DNA from: Spongiibacter pelagi | GTDB lineage: Bacteria > Pseudomonadota > Gammaproteobacteria > Pseudomonadales > Spongiibacteraceae | DNA: 64,000 nucleotides | Assembly (NCBI RefSeq): GCF_014705705.1 | Contig: NZ_JACXLD010000002.1 | Coordinates: 124,001 to 188,000 of the forward strand | Direction: 5' to 3' | Shown here: piece after piece, positions 18,287-26,291 of the stretch | Position numbering within the stretch: position 1 is the stretch's first letter | Layout of the letters: every line of letters starts with the position of its first letter | Program-made: the position numbers and the translations under genes | The notes under the pieces: generated by a model | The model's input: only the letters and a program-made list of their open reading frames with translations | Databases searched by the model: none | Told to the model about the DNA's origin: nothing

Positions 18287-18430
18287 GCCTGTCAGTAAAA
18301 AGTCGAGTGCGGAGATAATTTCGTCTCTATTTAGAAGCAAGGAGCCTTCTCTTCTCGCTAAAAATGATGCAGAGACTGTAGTAATTTGATGGGGTATTCG
18401 CATCTTTCCATCGCCCGCAAATAGCCGAAA
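18281..18430 (-). pseudogene. Decayed second CcdB toxin (C-terminal remnant)
   Basis: Reading the minus strand from 18430 to the TAG stop at 18281-18283 gives FRLFAGDGKMRIPHQI and, further on, REGSLLLNRDEI then ISALDFLLTGI. This aligns with the last 50 residues of the intact CcdB nearby (LVPQIAAIP, GSLAHFRDEI, AALDFAITGI). The N-terminal half and any ccdA are missing, and the remnant begins directly after the stop codon of the SDR gene in the same frame. As in the intact cassette, the stop codon falls inside the attC R' core. It marks the truncated right end of the cassette array. Confidence 0.75.
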
Positions 18431-19207
18431 TTAATTCCCAGAGTTGGAAGCGTCGAGAAAAGCCGGCCGTTCGCCGCCGCCGTGAAGGGCGAGGGCAGCG
18501 CCATTGATATAAGAGGCCATATCACTGGCTAAGAATACGCAGGCGTCGCCAATATCTTCTGGAAGGGCCATGCGGCCCAGTGGCACGGTCTTGCTTACGG
18601 CGGCAATACCGGCTTCGTCGCCGTAGTGGAGTTGGGATTGTTCGGTGCGAATCAGTCCGCCAATAATCGCATTGGTGCGCACTTTGGGTGCCCACTCAAC
18701 AGCTAGCGAAGTGGTCAGATTTAATAAGCCCGCTTTGGCGGCACCGTAGGCCGCTGTGCCGGGGGAAGGGCGGGTGGCACTTACCGAGGCAATATTCAAA
18801 ATCACGCCGCCATTGTCTTGCTCTTGCATAACCGCGTTACAGGCCTGTGCGAAAAGCAGCGGTGCCAGCAAATTCAACTTGATAATAGATTCTGAAAAGC
18901 GCGGCGAGGCATCGGCGGCATTGCAGTAGGGGGCGCCACCGGCATTGTTAATTAGTACGTCAATGCGGCCGTAGCGGGTTTTTACCGCATCGACCATGGC
19001 TTGCACGGCGTCGGCATCGCGCACATCCAGTGCAAAAAAGTCGGCTTGCTTGTCGCCGTGTTTTGGTAGTGTTTCTGGTTCGGTGCGGCCACAAATCACC
19101 ACGCTTCCGCCTTGCTGCAAAAAGCGCTCGCTAATACCGCGCCCCACACCTTTGCCGCCGCCGGTGACAATAATGACTTTACCGGCAAAGCTCAGTCGAT
19201 CCTGCAT
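18431..19207 (-). CDS. Short-chain dehydrogenase/reductase (SDR)
   Basis: 258 aa classical SDR. TGGGKGVG at 15-22 binds the nucleotide, NNAG is at 87-90, and the catalytic residues are Ser141, Tyr154 and Lys158. The start ATG 19207 is supported by AGAGG five bases upstream; the longer frame to 19336 adds an unlike leader. The substrate is not evident; nearby steroid-type genes make a hydroxysteroid or hydroxyacyl-CoA possible. It is divergent from cofE. The C-terminus (DASNSGN) ends at the junction with the cassette array, so the last residues could have been changed by that event. Confidence 0.88.
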   Translation of the reverse strand: MQDRLSFAGKVIIVTGGGKGVGRGISERFLQQGGSVVICGRTEPETLPKHGDKQADFFALDVRDADAVQAMVDAVKTRYGRIDVLINNAGGAPYCNAADASPRFSESIIKLNLLAPLLFAQACNAVMQEQDNGGVILNIASVSATRPSPGTAAYGAAKAGLLNLTTSLAVEWAPKVRTNAIIGGLIRTEQSQLHYGDEAGIAAVSKTVPLGRMALPEDIGDACVFLASDMASYINGAALALHGGGERPAFLDASNSGN

Positions 19208-19350
19208 GAAAACCTCTTTTGTTTTTATCTGTGCACTTATCTGTGCGCTTCTCCGTGCGGAGGATGTTGTCTTATAGAAAGATATATACACTAGCGCGCT
19301 GGTGAGGCAAATAAGCCGTTTGTGTTGATTTAACACTGATTCACTTTGGA

Positions 19351-20127
19351 GTGAGTATGGTCCAACCGCAACTCAGTTTGCATGTGCTGGCGGGAATTCC
19401 CCTCGTTGAGCCCGGTGATAACCTGATTGATCTTCTTGTGCAGTCTCTCGAATTGACGGGCTTGAGTTTACAGCCGGGAGATGTGCTGGTTATCGCACAA
19501 AAAATTATCTCTAAATCTGAAAATCGCTATGCCTATCTCGATGAGGTCGAGCCCAGTTCGGAGGCGGTGATGCTGGCGATTGAGTGCGATAAAGATCCTC
19601 GCCAAATGGAATTGGTGTTGCGTGAGTCGCGTTGTGTATTGCGCCGCCGCCAAGGCGTAGTGATTGTCGAGCACCGAAATGGCTATGTGCATGCCAATGC
19701 CGGAATCGATAAATCCAATATTCAGAGCGATGAACAACGCCCTCGGGTTTTACTGTTGCCGGAACAGCCAGATAACAGCGCCAAGCGGCTTCGAGAGGGA
19801 CTTCAAACTCGAACCGGTATTGCGCCCCATATTATTATCAACGATAGCGCCGGGCGGGCATGGCGCAACGGCACACTGGGTTTTGCGCTGGGTACGGCGG
19901 GATTCGAAGCCGTTGAAAATCGTATTGGTGAGCCGGATTTGTTTGGCCGCGAATTAGAAATTACCGAGGTGGCAGTGGCAGATGAGTTGGCCGCGGCGGC
20001 GTCTTTTTTAATGGGGCAAGCAGCAGAAGCGGCACCGGTAGTGTTAATTCGCGGTGCTCATTTACGCGCTTCTGAACAAGGCTCTGAGAGTTTGATTCGC
20101 GACCCTGCCAAGGACATGTTTCGCTAA
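19351..20127 (+). CDS. cofE: Coenzyme F420-0:L-glutamate ligase
   Basis: CofE adds gamma-linked glutamates to F420-0 using GTP. 258 aa. The N-terminus (LHVLAGIPLVEPGDNLIDLLVQSLE... GDVLVIAQKIISKSENR) and the later GIAPHIIINDSAGRAWRNGTLGFALG and GRELEITEVAVADELAAAASFLMGQ blocks match the CofE domain, here without the nitroreductase domain fused in actinobacterial FbiB. The start is GTG 19351 or ATG 19357. The stop shares one base with cofD. F420 synthesis genes are unusual in gammaproteobacteria. Confidence 0.92.
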   Translation: MSMVQPQLSLHVLAGIPLVEPGDNLIDLLVQSLELTGLSLQPGDVLVIAQKIISKSENRYAYLDEVEPSSEAVMLAIECDKDPRQMELVLRESRCVLRRRQGVVIVEHRNGYVHANAGIDKSNIQSDEQRPRVLLLPEQPDNSAKRLREGLQTRTGIAPHIIINDSAGRAWRNGTLGFALGTAGFEAVENRIGEPDLFGRELEITEVAVADELAAAASFLMGQAAEAAPVVLIRGAHLRASEQGSESLIRDPAKDMFR

Positions 20128-21101
20128 TGACAGCAATCAGCAATGGCAAAATTCTGGCTCTGAGTGGCGGTGTCGGTGGTGCTAAATTAGCCAGAGGCCT
20201 AGCGGAAGTTCTTGCGCCAGCGCAGCTTAATATTGTGGTGAATACCGCCGATGATTTTGATTATTGGGGGCTGCGAATTTGCCCTGATCTGGATTCGGTG
20301 ATGTATGCCTTGGCCGATCGTAACGACACTGTGCGGGGTTGGGGCTTGCAGAATGAAAGCTGGCGGACCCTCGATGCCATGGGGAATCTTGGCGCCGAGA
20401 ATTGGTTTCAGTTAGGTGATTTGGATTTGGCGACCCATCTGTTTCGCAGCCAACGTTTGCGTGAGGGTCAAACGCTAACACAGATCACAGAAGGGCTTTG
20501 CAAGAGTATGAATGTGCCGGCCCGCTTACTGCCGATGACGGAGCAAGCAGTGGCAACACAGGTGCATTGCAGTGAGGGGCAGCTTGGGTTTCAAGAGTAC
20601 TTTGTGCGTGAGCGCTGTGCGCCGGTAGTAAAGTCGCTGGAATTTGCCGGGGTGGAGTCTGCCAAACCTACGGCTGCGATCTTGGCTACTTTAGCTGATC
20701 CCGATTTGCGCGGGATTATTCTCTGCCCGTCGAATCCTTTTCTGAGCATTGATCCCATTTTTGCGGTTCCCGGAATGTTGCCGGCCATTATTGAAAGCCA
20801 AGTGCCGGTGATTGCGGTGTCGCCAATCGTAGCCGGGCTGGCGGTGAAAGGCCCGGCGGCAAAATTAATGCAGGAATTAAATATGCCGGTAAGCGCCGAT
20901 CAAGTGGCGCGCTATTACCAGCAGCGTTATCCGGGCTTATTGCAGGGGTTCATCATCGATACGAGTGATGCGCAGTTGGCATCGGAGTTCGATACACTCG
21001 GGCTGGCCGTGAAGGTGCGTCCGACATTGATGACGGATATAGCCAGCAAGGCCGAATTGGCAGAGCAATGCCTTGGCTTTTTAAACGAACTTGCGAATTA
21101 A
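20127..21101 (+). CDS. cofD: 2-phospho-L-lactate (or PEP) transferase CofD
   Basis: CofD transfers a phospholactyl or phosphoenolpyruvyl group to FO to make F420-0 or dehydro-F420-0. 324 aa. Key segments are LALSGGVGGAKLARGL (nucleotide loop), VVNTADDFDYWGLRICPDLDSVMYAL, GNLGAENWFQLGDLDLATHLFR and LCPSNPFLSIDPIFAVPG. It is translationally coupled to cofE. The guanylyltransferase CofC and the FO synthase CofG/CofH are not in the window, so the rest of the pathway must be elsewhere if it is complete. Confidence 0.93.
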   Translation: MTAISNGKILALSGGVGGAKLARGLAEVLAPAQLNIVVNTADDFDYWGLRICPDLDSVMYALADRNDTVRGWGLQNESWRTLDAMGNLGAENWFQLGDLDLATHLFRSQRLREGQTLTQITEGLCKSMNVPARLLPMTEQAVATQVHCSEGQLGFQEYFVRERCAPVVKSLEFAGVESAKPTAAILATLADPDLRGIILCPSNPFLSIDPIFAVPGMLPAIIESQVPVIAVSPIVAGLAVKGPAAKLMQELNMPVSADQVARYYQQRYPGLLQGFIIDTSDAQLASEFDTLGLAVKVRPTLMTDIASKAELAEQCLGFLNELAN

Positions 21102-21148
21102 GCGGTTTTTCGCGAAGTAGAAATAAAAATAATAACGAGGATTTTTTC

Positions 21149-21904
21149 ATGGCGGTTTATGCCCTCAGCGGTGGCGCTACCGGAATTGGTGCGGCGATTA
21201 AGTCAGCTTTGCTGGCCCGTGGTGATCGGGTCATTGTTGTAGATTTAAACGAAGGCGATATTTGTGCCGATTTGTCTACTGAAGCTGGGCGAGCAAAAGC
21301 GGTTTCCGGGGTAAGGGCGCTGACGAATACCTTGGATGGCATTATTCCCTGCGCGGGCTTGGGGCCTTCGGTTAAGTCACCCGCGCTGATAACACAGGTC
21401 AATTATTTTGGCGCGGTGAGTTTTGTTGAAGGTTTGCAAGACTTGCTTAAACCCGGTGGCCGTATTGTGATGATCGGCTCTAACTCTGCCCCCATGGCAC
21501 CTCACGATGACTTTGTTGATTTGATGCTGGCGGGGAAGGAAACGGAAGCCTGCGAGTTTATTGCCGAGCAACATCCGCAAAGTGCCTATGCTGGTTCAAA
21601 ACATGCGCTGTTATGTTGGATGCGCCGCCATTGTTTGGCTTTGGCGGGGAACGGCATTTTAATGAATGCGGTGGCGCCCGGTTTTGTGGATACCCCTTTG
21701 AGTGACAAGGTACTGGCCGATAAAGAGCTGGGCGAAGTGACCAAGGCATTCTGCGAAAGTGTCCCCATTGGTCGCGTTGCCAAGCCTGCTGAAGTTGCCG
21801 ATGTGGTGCTTTTTCTATTGGGTGAGCAAGCGCGCTATATTTGTGGCTCGGTGTTGTTTATCGATGGCGGTCACGATGCCATGTTGCGGCCAGACAGTTT
21901 TTAG
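21149..21904 (+). CDS. 3-alpha-hydroxysteroid dehydrogenase/carbonyl reductase-like SDR
   Basis: 251 aa SDR resembling Comamonas testosteroni HsdA (257 aa): SGGATGIG at 7-14, CAGLGP at 68-73, VNYFGA at 84-89, catalytic Tyr147 and Lys151 in AYAGSK, APG then TPL, and a C-terminus IDGGHDAMLRPDSF close to the remembered HsdA end. The subfamily has no NNAG motif but CAGLGP. It would interconvert 3-alpha-hydroxy and 3-oxo steroids or reduce carbonyls with NAD(H). ATG 21149 is set by AACGAGG eight bases upstream. It follows cofD by 47 bases and could be in one transcript with it. Confidence 0.82.
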   Translation: MAVYALSGGATGIGAAIKSALLARGDRVIVVDLNEGDICADLSTEAGRAKAVSGVRALTNTLDGIIPCAGLGPSVKSPALITQVNYFGAVSFVEGLQDLLKPGGRIVMIGSNSAPMAPHDDFVDLMLAGKETEACEFIAEQHPQSAYAGSKHALLCWMRRHCLALAGNGILMNAVAPGFVDTPLSDKVLADKELGEVTKAFCESVPIGRVAKPAEVADVVLFLLGEQARYICGSVLFIDGGHDAMLRPDSF

Positions 21905-21927
21905 GTCCCGCAGATTCATAGCCTACT

Positions 21928-21958
21928 AGATCACCGGGGCCGGGCACCGGTATGATCT
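21928..21958. other. Imperfect palindrome between SDR and AEC transporter
   Basis: AGATCACCGG pairs with CCGG-TA-TGATCT across a short G/C-rich loop. There is no T-run. It may be a factor-dependent terminator or a regulatory site for the transporter 40 bases downstream. Confidence 0.25.
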
Positions 21959-21997
21959 GAACGTAAGCGCCATTTTTGCCCGGTATTCCCCATTGTT

Positions 21998-22891
21998 ATG
22001 ACGTCACTATTTTCCCCGCTCGTTCCGGTTATGTTGCCGGTATTGATCTGCGCCGCCATCGGTGTGTTTTGGGCGCGCTTTAAACAGCCATACGATGCGG
22101 AATTTGTGCGGCGTTCGGTTATCTGGATCGGCGCGCCGGCATTGATCGTCGGAACTCTCGGGCAAACTCAAATCAGTGCCGAGCTGCTACAGCAATCGGT
22201 TGTCGCCTGTTTGACAATGTTGGCCTGCGCCACGGTGATCTCTTTGGTTTTTCTGGTGATCTTTCGCTTGCCCGTACGGGATTTTCTGGTGCCTATGGTG
22301 TTTGGCAATACCGGGAATATGGGGCTTCCGCTGTGTTTGTTTGCCTTCGGTGATGCCGGGCTGACCCTTGCGCTTGGGGTATTTCTTACCACCAGTACCA
22401 CCCATTTCTCGCTGGGCGTTGCGGTGTTAAACGGTCGCCAGGCGTTGAAATACACCTTTGCTTCGCCATTGGTTTGGTCGGGCGTTCTCGCCGCATGGAT
22501 GGTGTTGGGCAATTGGCAGTTGCCACTGGCGATTCAAAACAGTCTGCATATTTTGGGCGGTATGGCGATTCCCTTGATGCTGATTACCTTGGGAATTTCC
22601 TTGAATAGCCTGCATAGCGGCGCTTTTGTTCGTTCTTTTCTTATGGGTTTAGCAAGGCTGGGGATTGGATTGGCGGCGGGTTTTGCTGCGGTATGGTTAT
22701 TGGATTTAGACGGTTTATTGCGCAAAGTCATTTTGCTGCAAGCCGCAACGCCTTCTGCGGTGTTTAATTATTTGCTTGCGCTGCAAAGCCGCCGTAACCC
22801 CAATGCGGTAGCGGGAATGGTGGTGAGCTCTACCGTATTAAGTTTCATCACCATTCCACTTTTGCTGATCTATTTGGGCGTTAGCGGATAA
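21998..22891 (+). CDS. Auxin efflux carrier (AEC) family transporter
   Basis: 297 aa with about ten hydrophobic segments, beginning LVPVMLPVLICAAIGVFWAR and ending SFITIPLLLIYLGVSG. The conserved NTGNMGLPLCLFAFGD motif of the AEC/bile-acid-transporter-like family is present, as is GGMAIPLMLITLGISL. These carriers export or take up small organic acids; the substrate is unknown. The last 11 bases overlap the convergent DUF3806 gene. Confidence 0.87.
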   Translation: MTSLFSPLVPVMLPVLICAAIGVFWARFKQPYDAEFVRRSVIWIGAPALIVGTLGQTQISAELLQQSVVACLTMLACATVISLVFLVIFRLPVRDFLVPMVFGNTGNMGLPLCLFAFGDAGLTLALGVFLTTSTTHFSLGVAVLNGRQALKYTFASPLVWSGVLAAWMVLGNWQLPLAIQNSLHILGGMAIPLMLITLGISLNSLHSGAFVRSFLMGLARLGIGLAAGFAAVWLLDLDGLLRKVILLQAATPSAVFNYLLALQSRRNPNAVAGMVVSSTVLSFITIPLLLIYLGVSG

Positions 22892-23381
22892 TGATCATCT
22901 TCTTGATGCGGGCAACATCCTCTTCCAGTCGTTGGTAAATCGCCTTCACATCCACATCGGCATCAACGCGTACCCGATTGGAAATCTGGGTAACGGGGAA
23001 TAGGAACTGATCTTTAGTCGGAACTTCCAAGGCGCGGCTGCGGCCAATTTTATCGCTGTAGATAACCCATTTGAGTCCGTTCTCCTTGCGCAGGTAGTCG
23101 CCTAGCATAATGCCCATGCCTTGAAGCAGGCGCATATCATCGGAGCGCACCAGCTTGCGGTCGAGAACCTCTTGGATGAGTTGTAAATCCTGATCCCGGC
23201 CGTGACCGAAACTGCGGCCGAGTTTGATCTGTACCAATTCGTTTAATTCGCGCTGGGTGCTTTCCATATAACCACGATCGAGCGGAGTAATCGGGTCGGT
23301 ACGCCATTTATCGGCCAGCGCCATATTTCCGGCCAGAGGCAGTAGGCACAGAAGAAATAGTTTTAATAGGCGGTGATTCAT
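22881..23381 (-). CDS. Periplasmic DUF3806 protein
   Basis: 166 aa with a signal peptide (LLKLFLLCLLPLAGNMALA, cleavage after about residue 23). The body has the DUF3806 pattern LGRSFGHG and LGDYLRKENGLKWVIYSDKIGRSRALEVP. The family has no known function. It is divergent from dapA across about 190 bases and its 3' end overlaps the AEC transporter. Confidence 0.75.
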   Translation of the reverse strand: MNHRLLKLFLLCLLPLAGNMALADKWRTDPITPLDRGYMESTQRELNELVQIKLGRSFGHGRDQDLQLIQEVLDRKLVRSDDMRLLQGMGIMLGDYLRKENGLKWVIYSDKIGRSRALEVPTKDQFLFPVTQISNRVRVDADVDVKAIYQRLEEDVARIKKMIIIR

Positions 23382-23433
23382 GACGCTGTAAACTCCAAAT
23401 TTGACCGGTAACTGTCGGTCTTGGTGAAAATCG

Positions 23434-23449
23434 CCGGCTATTATGCCGG
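23434..23449. promoter_or_regulatory. Palindrome around a -10-like hexamer before dapA
   Basis: CCGGC-TATTAT-GCCGG: a perfect 5-base inverted repeat brackets TATTAT, a -10-like hexamer, 124 bases before dapA in the divergent gap with the DUF3806 gene. No strong -35 element is seen at standard spacing. It could be a promoter with an overlapping operator. Confidence 0.3.
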
Positions 23450-23573
23450 GTTTGCAGCACTTTGACCCGTTGCAATGACAACAGTTTCCGGCACTTGAAC
23501 CACTTTTCCTGCTTGAGCTGTAAGGCCCCGGCCAGTACCATTGGCGGCTTGCAAAAGTTTTGGAGTTTTAGTG

Positions 23574-24455
23574 ATGATTTCCGGCAGCATTGTGGCTCTG
23601 GTTACCCCCATGCACGACGACGGCAGTGTCGATTGGCAGGCGTTGTCGCGTTTGGTGGAGTGGCATGTTGAACAGGGCACGGACGGTATTGTTGCGGTGG
23701 GGACCACCGGCGAATCCGCCACCCTGGCGATGGACGAACACAAAATGGTCATTAAGGCCTGTGTCGATCAGGCTGCGGGTCGTTTGAAAGTCATTGCTGG
23801 CACCGGGGCCAACTCCACGGCGGAAGCCATCGAGTTAACCGCCACCGCCCACGATGTGGGTGCAGATGCCTGTTTGTTGGTCACGCCTTATTACAACAAG
23901 CCCACCCAAGAGGGCTTGTTTCAGCATTTCACGGCGATTGCTAACGCAGTGGATATTCCCCAGATTCTTTACAATGTGCCCGGCCGTACCGGTTGTGATA
24001 TGAGCAACGACACCGTTGTGCGTCTTGCGGAACATCCCAACATTATTGCAATCAAAGACGCCACTGGCGATGTGCCTCGCGGCAAAGCTCTGATTGATGC
24101 GGTGGGCGGCAAACTGGACGTGCTGTCTGGCGATGACGGCACCGCGATGGAGCTGATGCTGCAGGGTGGCAAGGGCAATATTTCAGTGACTGCCAATATT
24201 GCACCTGCGGGAATGAAAGCCGTGTGTGATGCCGCTATGGCGGGTGATCGCGCTGCAGCTGAGGCGGCTAATGCGCCGCTGCTTGAATTGCATAAAGTAC
24301 TGTTTATTGAGTCCAATCCGATTCCTGTGAAATGGGCAATGTATGCGATGGGCTTGATGGAAAATGGCATTCGTTTGCCTTTGACTGTGCTGAGTGAGGC
24401 CTGCCAGCCCACGGTGCGGTCGGCGCTGGATCGCGCTGGACTGCTGGACGCTTAA
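23574..24455 (+). CDS. dapA: 4-hydroxy-tetrahydrodipicolinate synthase
   Basis: First committed enzyme of lysine/diaminopimelate synthesis, condensing pyruvate with aspartate semialdehyde. 293 aa TIM barrel. The Schiff-base Lys161 (IAIKDATGD), Tyr133 (ILYNVPGRTG) and Thr44-Thr45 (GTTGES) are all present. ATG 23574 has GGAG eight bases upstream and gives the standard N-terminus MISGSIVALVTPM. It heads the conserved dapA-bamC-MBL-purC group; bamC follows after 21 bases. Confidence 0.97.
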   Translation: MISGSIVALVTPMHDDGSVDWQALSRLVEWHVEQGTDGIVAVGTTGESATLAMDEHKMVIKACVDQAAGRLKVIAGTGANSTAEAIELTATAHDVGADACLLVTPYYNKPTQEGLFQHFTAIANAVDIPQILYNVPGRTGCDMSNDTVVRLAEHPNIIAIKDATGDVPRGKALIDAVGGKLDVLSGDDGTAMELMLQGGKGNISVTANIAPAGMKAVCDAAMAGDRAAAEAANAPLLELHKVLFIESNPIPVKWAMYAMGLMENGIRLPLTVLSEACQPTVRSALDRAGLLDA

Positions 24456-24476
24456 AAAATTAACGAGAAGAAAAGT

Positions 24477-25478
24477 TTGATGCCAAACCTGCTTAGGCCC
24501 GCGCTGCTGCTGAGTGCGACTGTTGTGCTGAGTGCCTGTGGCCTGTTCCACGACCGTTCAAATGATTATCGCAAGGCCTCTCTGGAAGCCCCGCTGAGCT
24601 TGCCACCTGGCGTGCAGTCGGAAACTCTGAAGGACCGCTACGCGGTGCCGGGTATTGCCCAGCACCAAGTGCTGGATGGCGATTTTGTTATTCCACGCCC
24701 AGACGGGCTAGCCAAAAATGTGGGTTATGCAGAAGTACGCATCCAGAAACTGGGCGCTAAGACGTGGATTCTTTCCGAGGGTTCTCCCAGCGAAGTGTGG
24801 GGCCGCGTGCGCGAGTTTATGAATTACGCTGGTTTGACATTGGCTTACGCCAATGGCGAGCAGGGTATTTTAGAAACCGAATGGCGCAGCCCGGATTCGT
24901 CGCGCCCTCTGGAGCGTTTCCGTTTTACCCTTGAACAGGGTGTGCAAATCAAAACCACTGAAATCAGTGTGCTGGCGCAAACCGGTGCGAGAACTGATTG
25001 GCCCAAGCAATCCACCGATGCTCCCCGCGAAGCGGCTTTTGTTAAATCACTGGCGCAGCATCTAGCCGACAGCCAAGTACAGACTACTGTTTCGGTATTG
25101 GCTCGCAATGTGGCCGCCAGCAATAAGGGCAAAATCTTCTTGGAGGGCGAGGGCGAAAAGCAATATCTGCGTCTATTCCTTCCCTCAGAGCGCGCTTGGG
25201 CGGCATTGGGCTTGGCGTTGGAAAAGGCCGGTTTTGAAGTTGAAGAAGCTCACCGCAATGTTGCCAAATACTGGGTTAGCTATGTTGACCCAGACCGTCA
25301 GCCCGGTTGGCTTGCAAGAAAGCTTGGTGCCGATAAAGTGACCAGTCGCTACGTGGTAGAAATGCAGGAATTAAGCCCCCGTGAATCCCTTATTCTGCTC
25401 AACTACCAGCAGGGTCGTCGCCTTAGTAATGAAGATCGTGAGCGTATGTTGACCCGGATTATGGGATACACCCATTAA
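24477..25478 (+). CDS. bamC: Outer-membrane assembly lipoprotein BamC
   Basis: 333 aa BAM-complex lipoprotein. Lipobox VLSAC gives anchor Cys20. The unstructured N-terminal stretch that contacts BamD is followed by two helix-grip domains (VRIQKLGAKTWILSEGSPSEVWGRVREFM and FLPSERAWAALGLALEKAGFEVEEAHR). It lies directly after dapA as in other gammaproteobacteria. Its stop shares one base with the MBL gene. Confidence 0.92.
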   Translation: MMPNLLRPALLLSATVVLSACGLFHDRSNDYRKASLEAPLSLPPGVQSETLKDRYAVPGIAQHQVLDGDFVIPRPDGLAKNVGYAEVRIQKLGAKTWILSEGSPSEVWGRVREFMNYAGLTLAYANGEQGILETEWRSPDSSRPLERFRFTLEQGVQIKTTEISVLAQTGARTDWPKQSTDAPREAAFVKSLAQHLADSQVQTTVSVLARNVAASNKGKIFLEGEGEKQYLRLFLPSERAWAALGLALEKAGFEVEEAHRNVAKYWVSYVDPDRQPGWLARKLGADKVTSRYVVEMQELSPRESLILLNYQQGRRLSNEDRERMLTRIMGYTH

Positions 25479-26236
25479 TGCGGTTTGCCTCCCTTGGCAG
25501 TGGAAGCAAGGGTAACGCCACGCTACTGGAAACCGACTCAAGCTGTTTGCTGATCGATTGCGGTTTTACCATTAAAGAGACTGAGCGGCGTATGGCGCGG
25601 CTCGGTCGCTCCCCCAGCGACCTCAGTGCTATTTTGGTGACCCACGAGCACAGTGATCACATCAAAGGCGTACTGCCCTTGGCGCGCAAATATAAACTGC
25701 CGGTGTACAGCAGTTTTGGTACCGCTGAATATGATGGTATGCGTGCACAGGAATGCTGGCGCGGATTGGTTTTAGATAGCGTTCAGCAGATTGCTGGTAT
25801 TGCTGTTACCCCGGTGGTGGTTCCCCACGATGCACGTGAACCGTGTCAATTTATCTTTGAACATCGTCAGCGGCGTTTTGGATTATTAACTGACTTGGGC
25901 AGCATTACCCCGCATATTCGCGCCCATTACGGAAACTGTGATGCCCTGTTATTAGAGTGTAATCACGATGTGCCGATGCTGCGGGTTGGCCCATATCCGC
26001 CGAGTTTGAAACGCCGGGTGGGTGGTGATTGGGGACATTTGAACAATGAACAGGCCGCCAGCTTGCTGGAAAGCTGTGAGGTACCCAGGCTGCAGCATGT
26101 GGTGATGGCGCACCTGAGCGAACAGAACAATACTGCAGAATTAGCACGGGCCGCGGTAGCGCCGCGCCTAGAGTGCAGTGAAGCATTGCTTAGCGCAGAT
26201 CAAGAATCTGGTTTTGATTGGCTGGAAATAGCGTAG
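25478..26236 (+). CDS. Metallo-beta-lactamase-fold hydrolase (YycJ/WalJ-like)
   Basis: 252 aa. The metal site motif is THEHSDHIKG (H56, H58, D60, H61), with a further VPHDA His and the LLECNHD segment. The small size and the N-terminus MRFASLGSGSKGNATLLE match the YycJ-like exonuclease/hydrolase group conserved between bamC and purC. The substrate is not settled for this group. It is one base out of frame with bamC (TAATG), so translation is coupled. Confidence 0.88.
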   Translation: MRFASLGSGSKGNATLLETDSSCLLIDCGFTIKETERRMARLGRSPSDLSAILVTHEHSDHIKGVLPLARKYKLPVYSSFGTAEYDGMRAQECWRGLVLDSVQQIAGIAVTPVVVPHDAREPCQFIFEHRQRRFGLLTDLGSITPHIRAHYGNCDALLLECNHDVPMLRVGPYPPSLKRRVGGDWGHLNNEQAASLLESCEVPRLQHVVMAHLSEQNNTAELARAAVAPRLECSEALLSADQESGFDWLEIA

Positions 26237-26239
26237 AAT
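26212..26239 (+). promoter_or_regulatory. Possible purC promoter
   Basis: TTTTGA (26212-26217), 16-base spacer, TAGAAT (26234-26239), at the very end of the MBL gene and 53 bases before the purC ATG. The match is moderate. No PurR operator was recognised. Confidence 0.4.
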
Positions 26240-26291
26240 TGCGCCTGTGTTGCCTTGGGCAAACCGGCGGTGATTATTTTTGAGGACTATC

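Larger units (their letters stand above)
16230..18430. mobile_element. CALIN-like array of integron gene cassettes without integrase
   Basis: A run of short accessory genes separated by attC sites. Cassette ends obey the rule that the first bases (TTRRRY) are complementary to the cassette's own R'' core. The HNH cassette starts GTTATGC and ends with GCATAAC. The GFA cassette starts GTTATGT and ends with ACATAAC. The ccdAB cassette starts GTTAAAT and ends with GTTTAAC (one mismatch). No integrase gene or attI is visible, so it is a cluster of attC sites lacking an integrase, or the edge of a larger array. Left and right borders are degenerate: an attC remnant near 16230 and a decayed ccdB near 18430. 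Confidence 0.82.

Noticed and set aside
16044-18430. Integron integrase or attI next to the cassette array
   Set aside because: No frame in the window carries tyrosine-recombinase motifs (R...HxxR...Y); the array is described as integrase-less within this window only.
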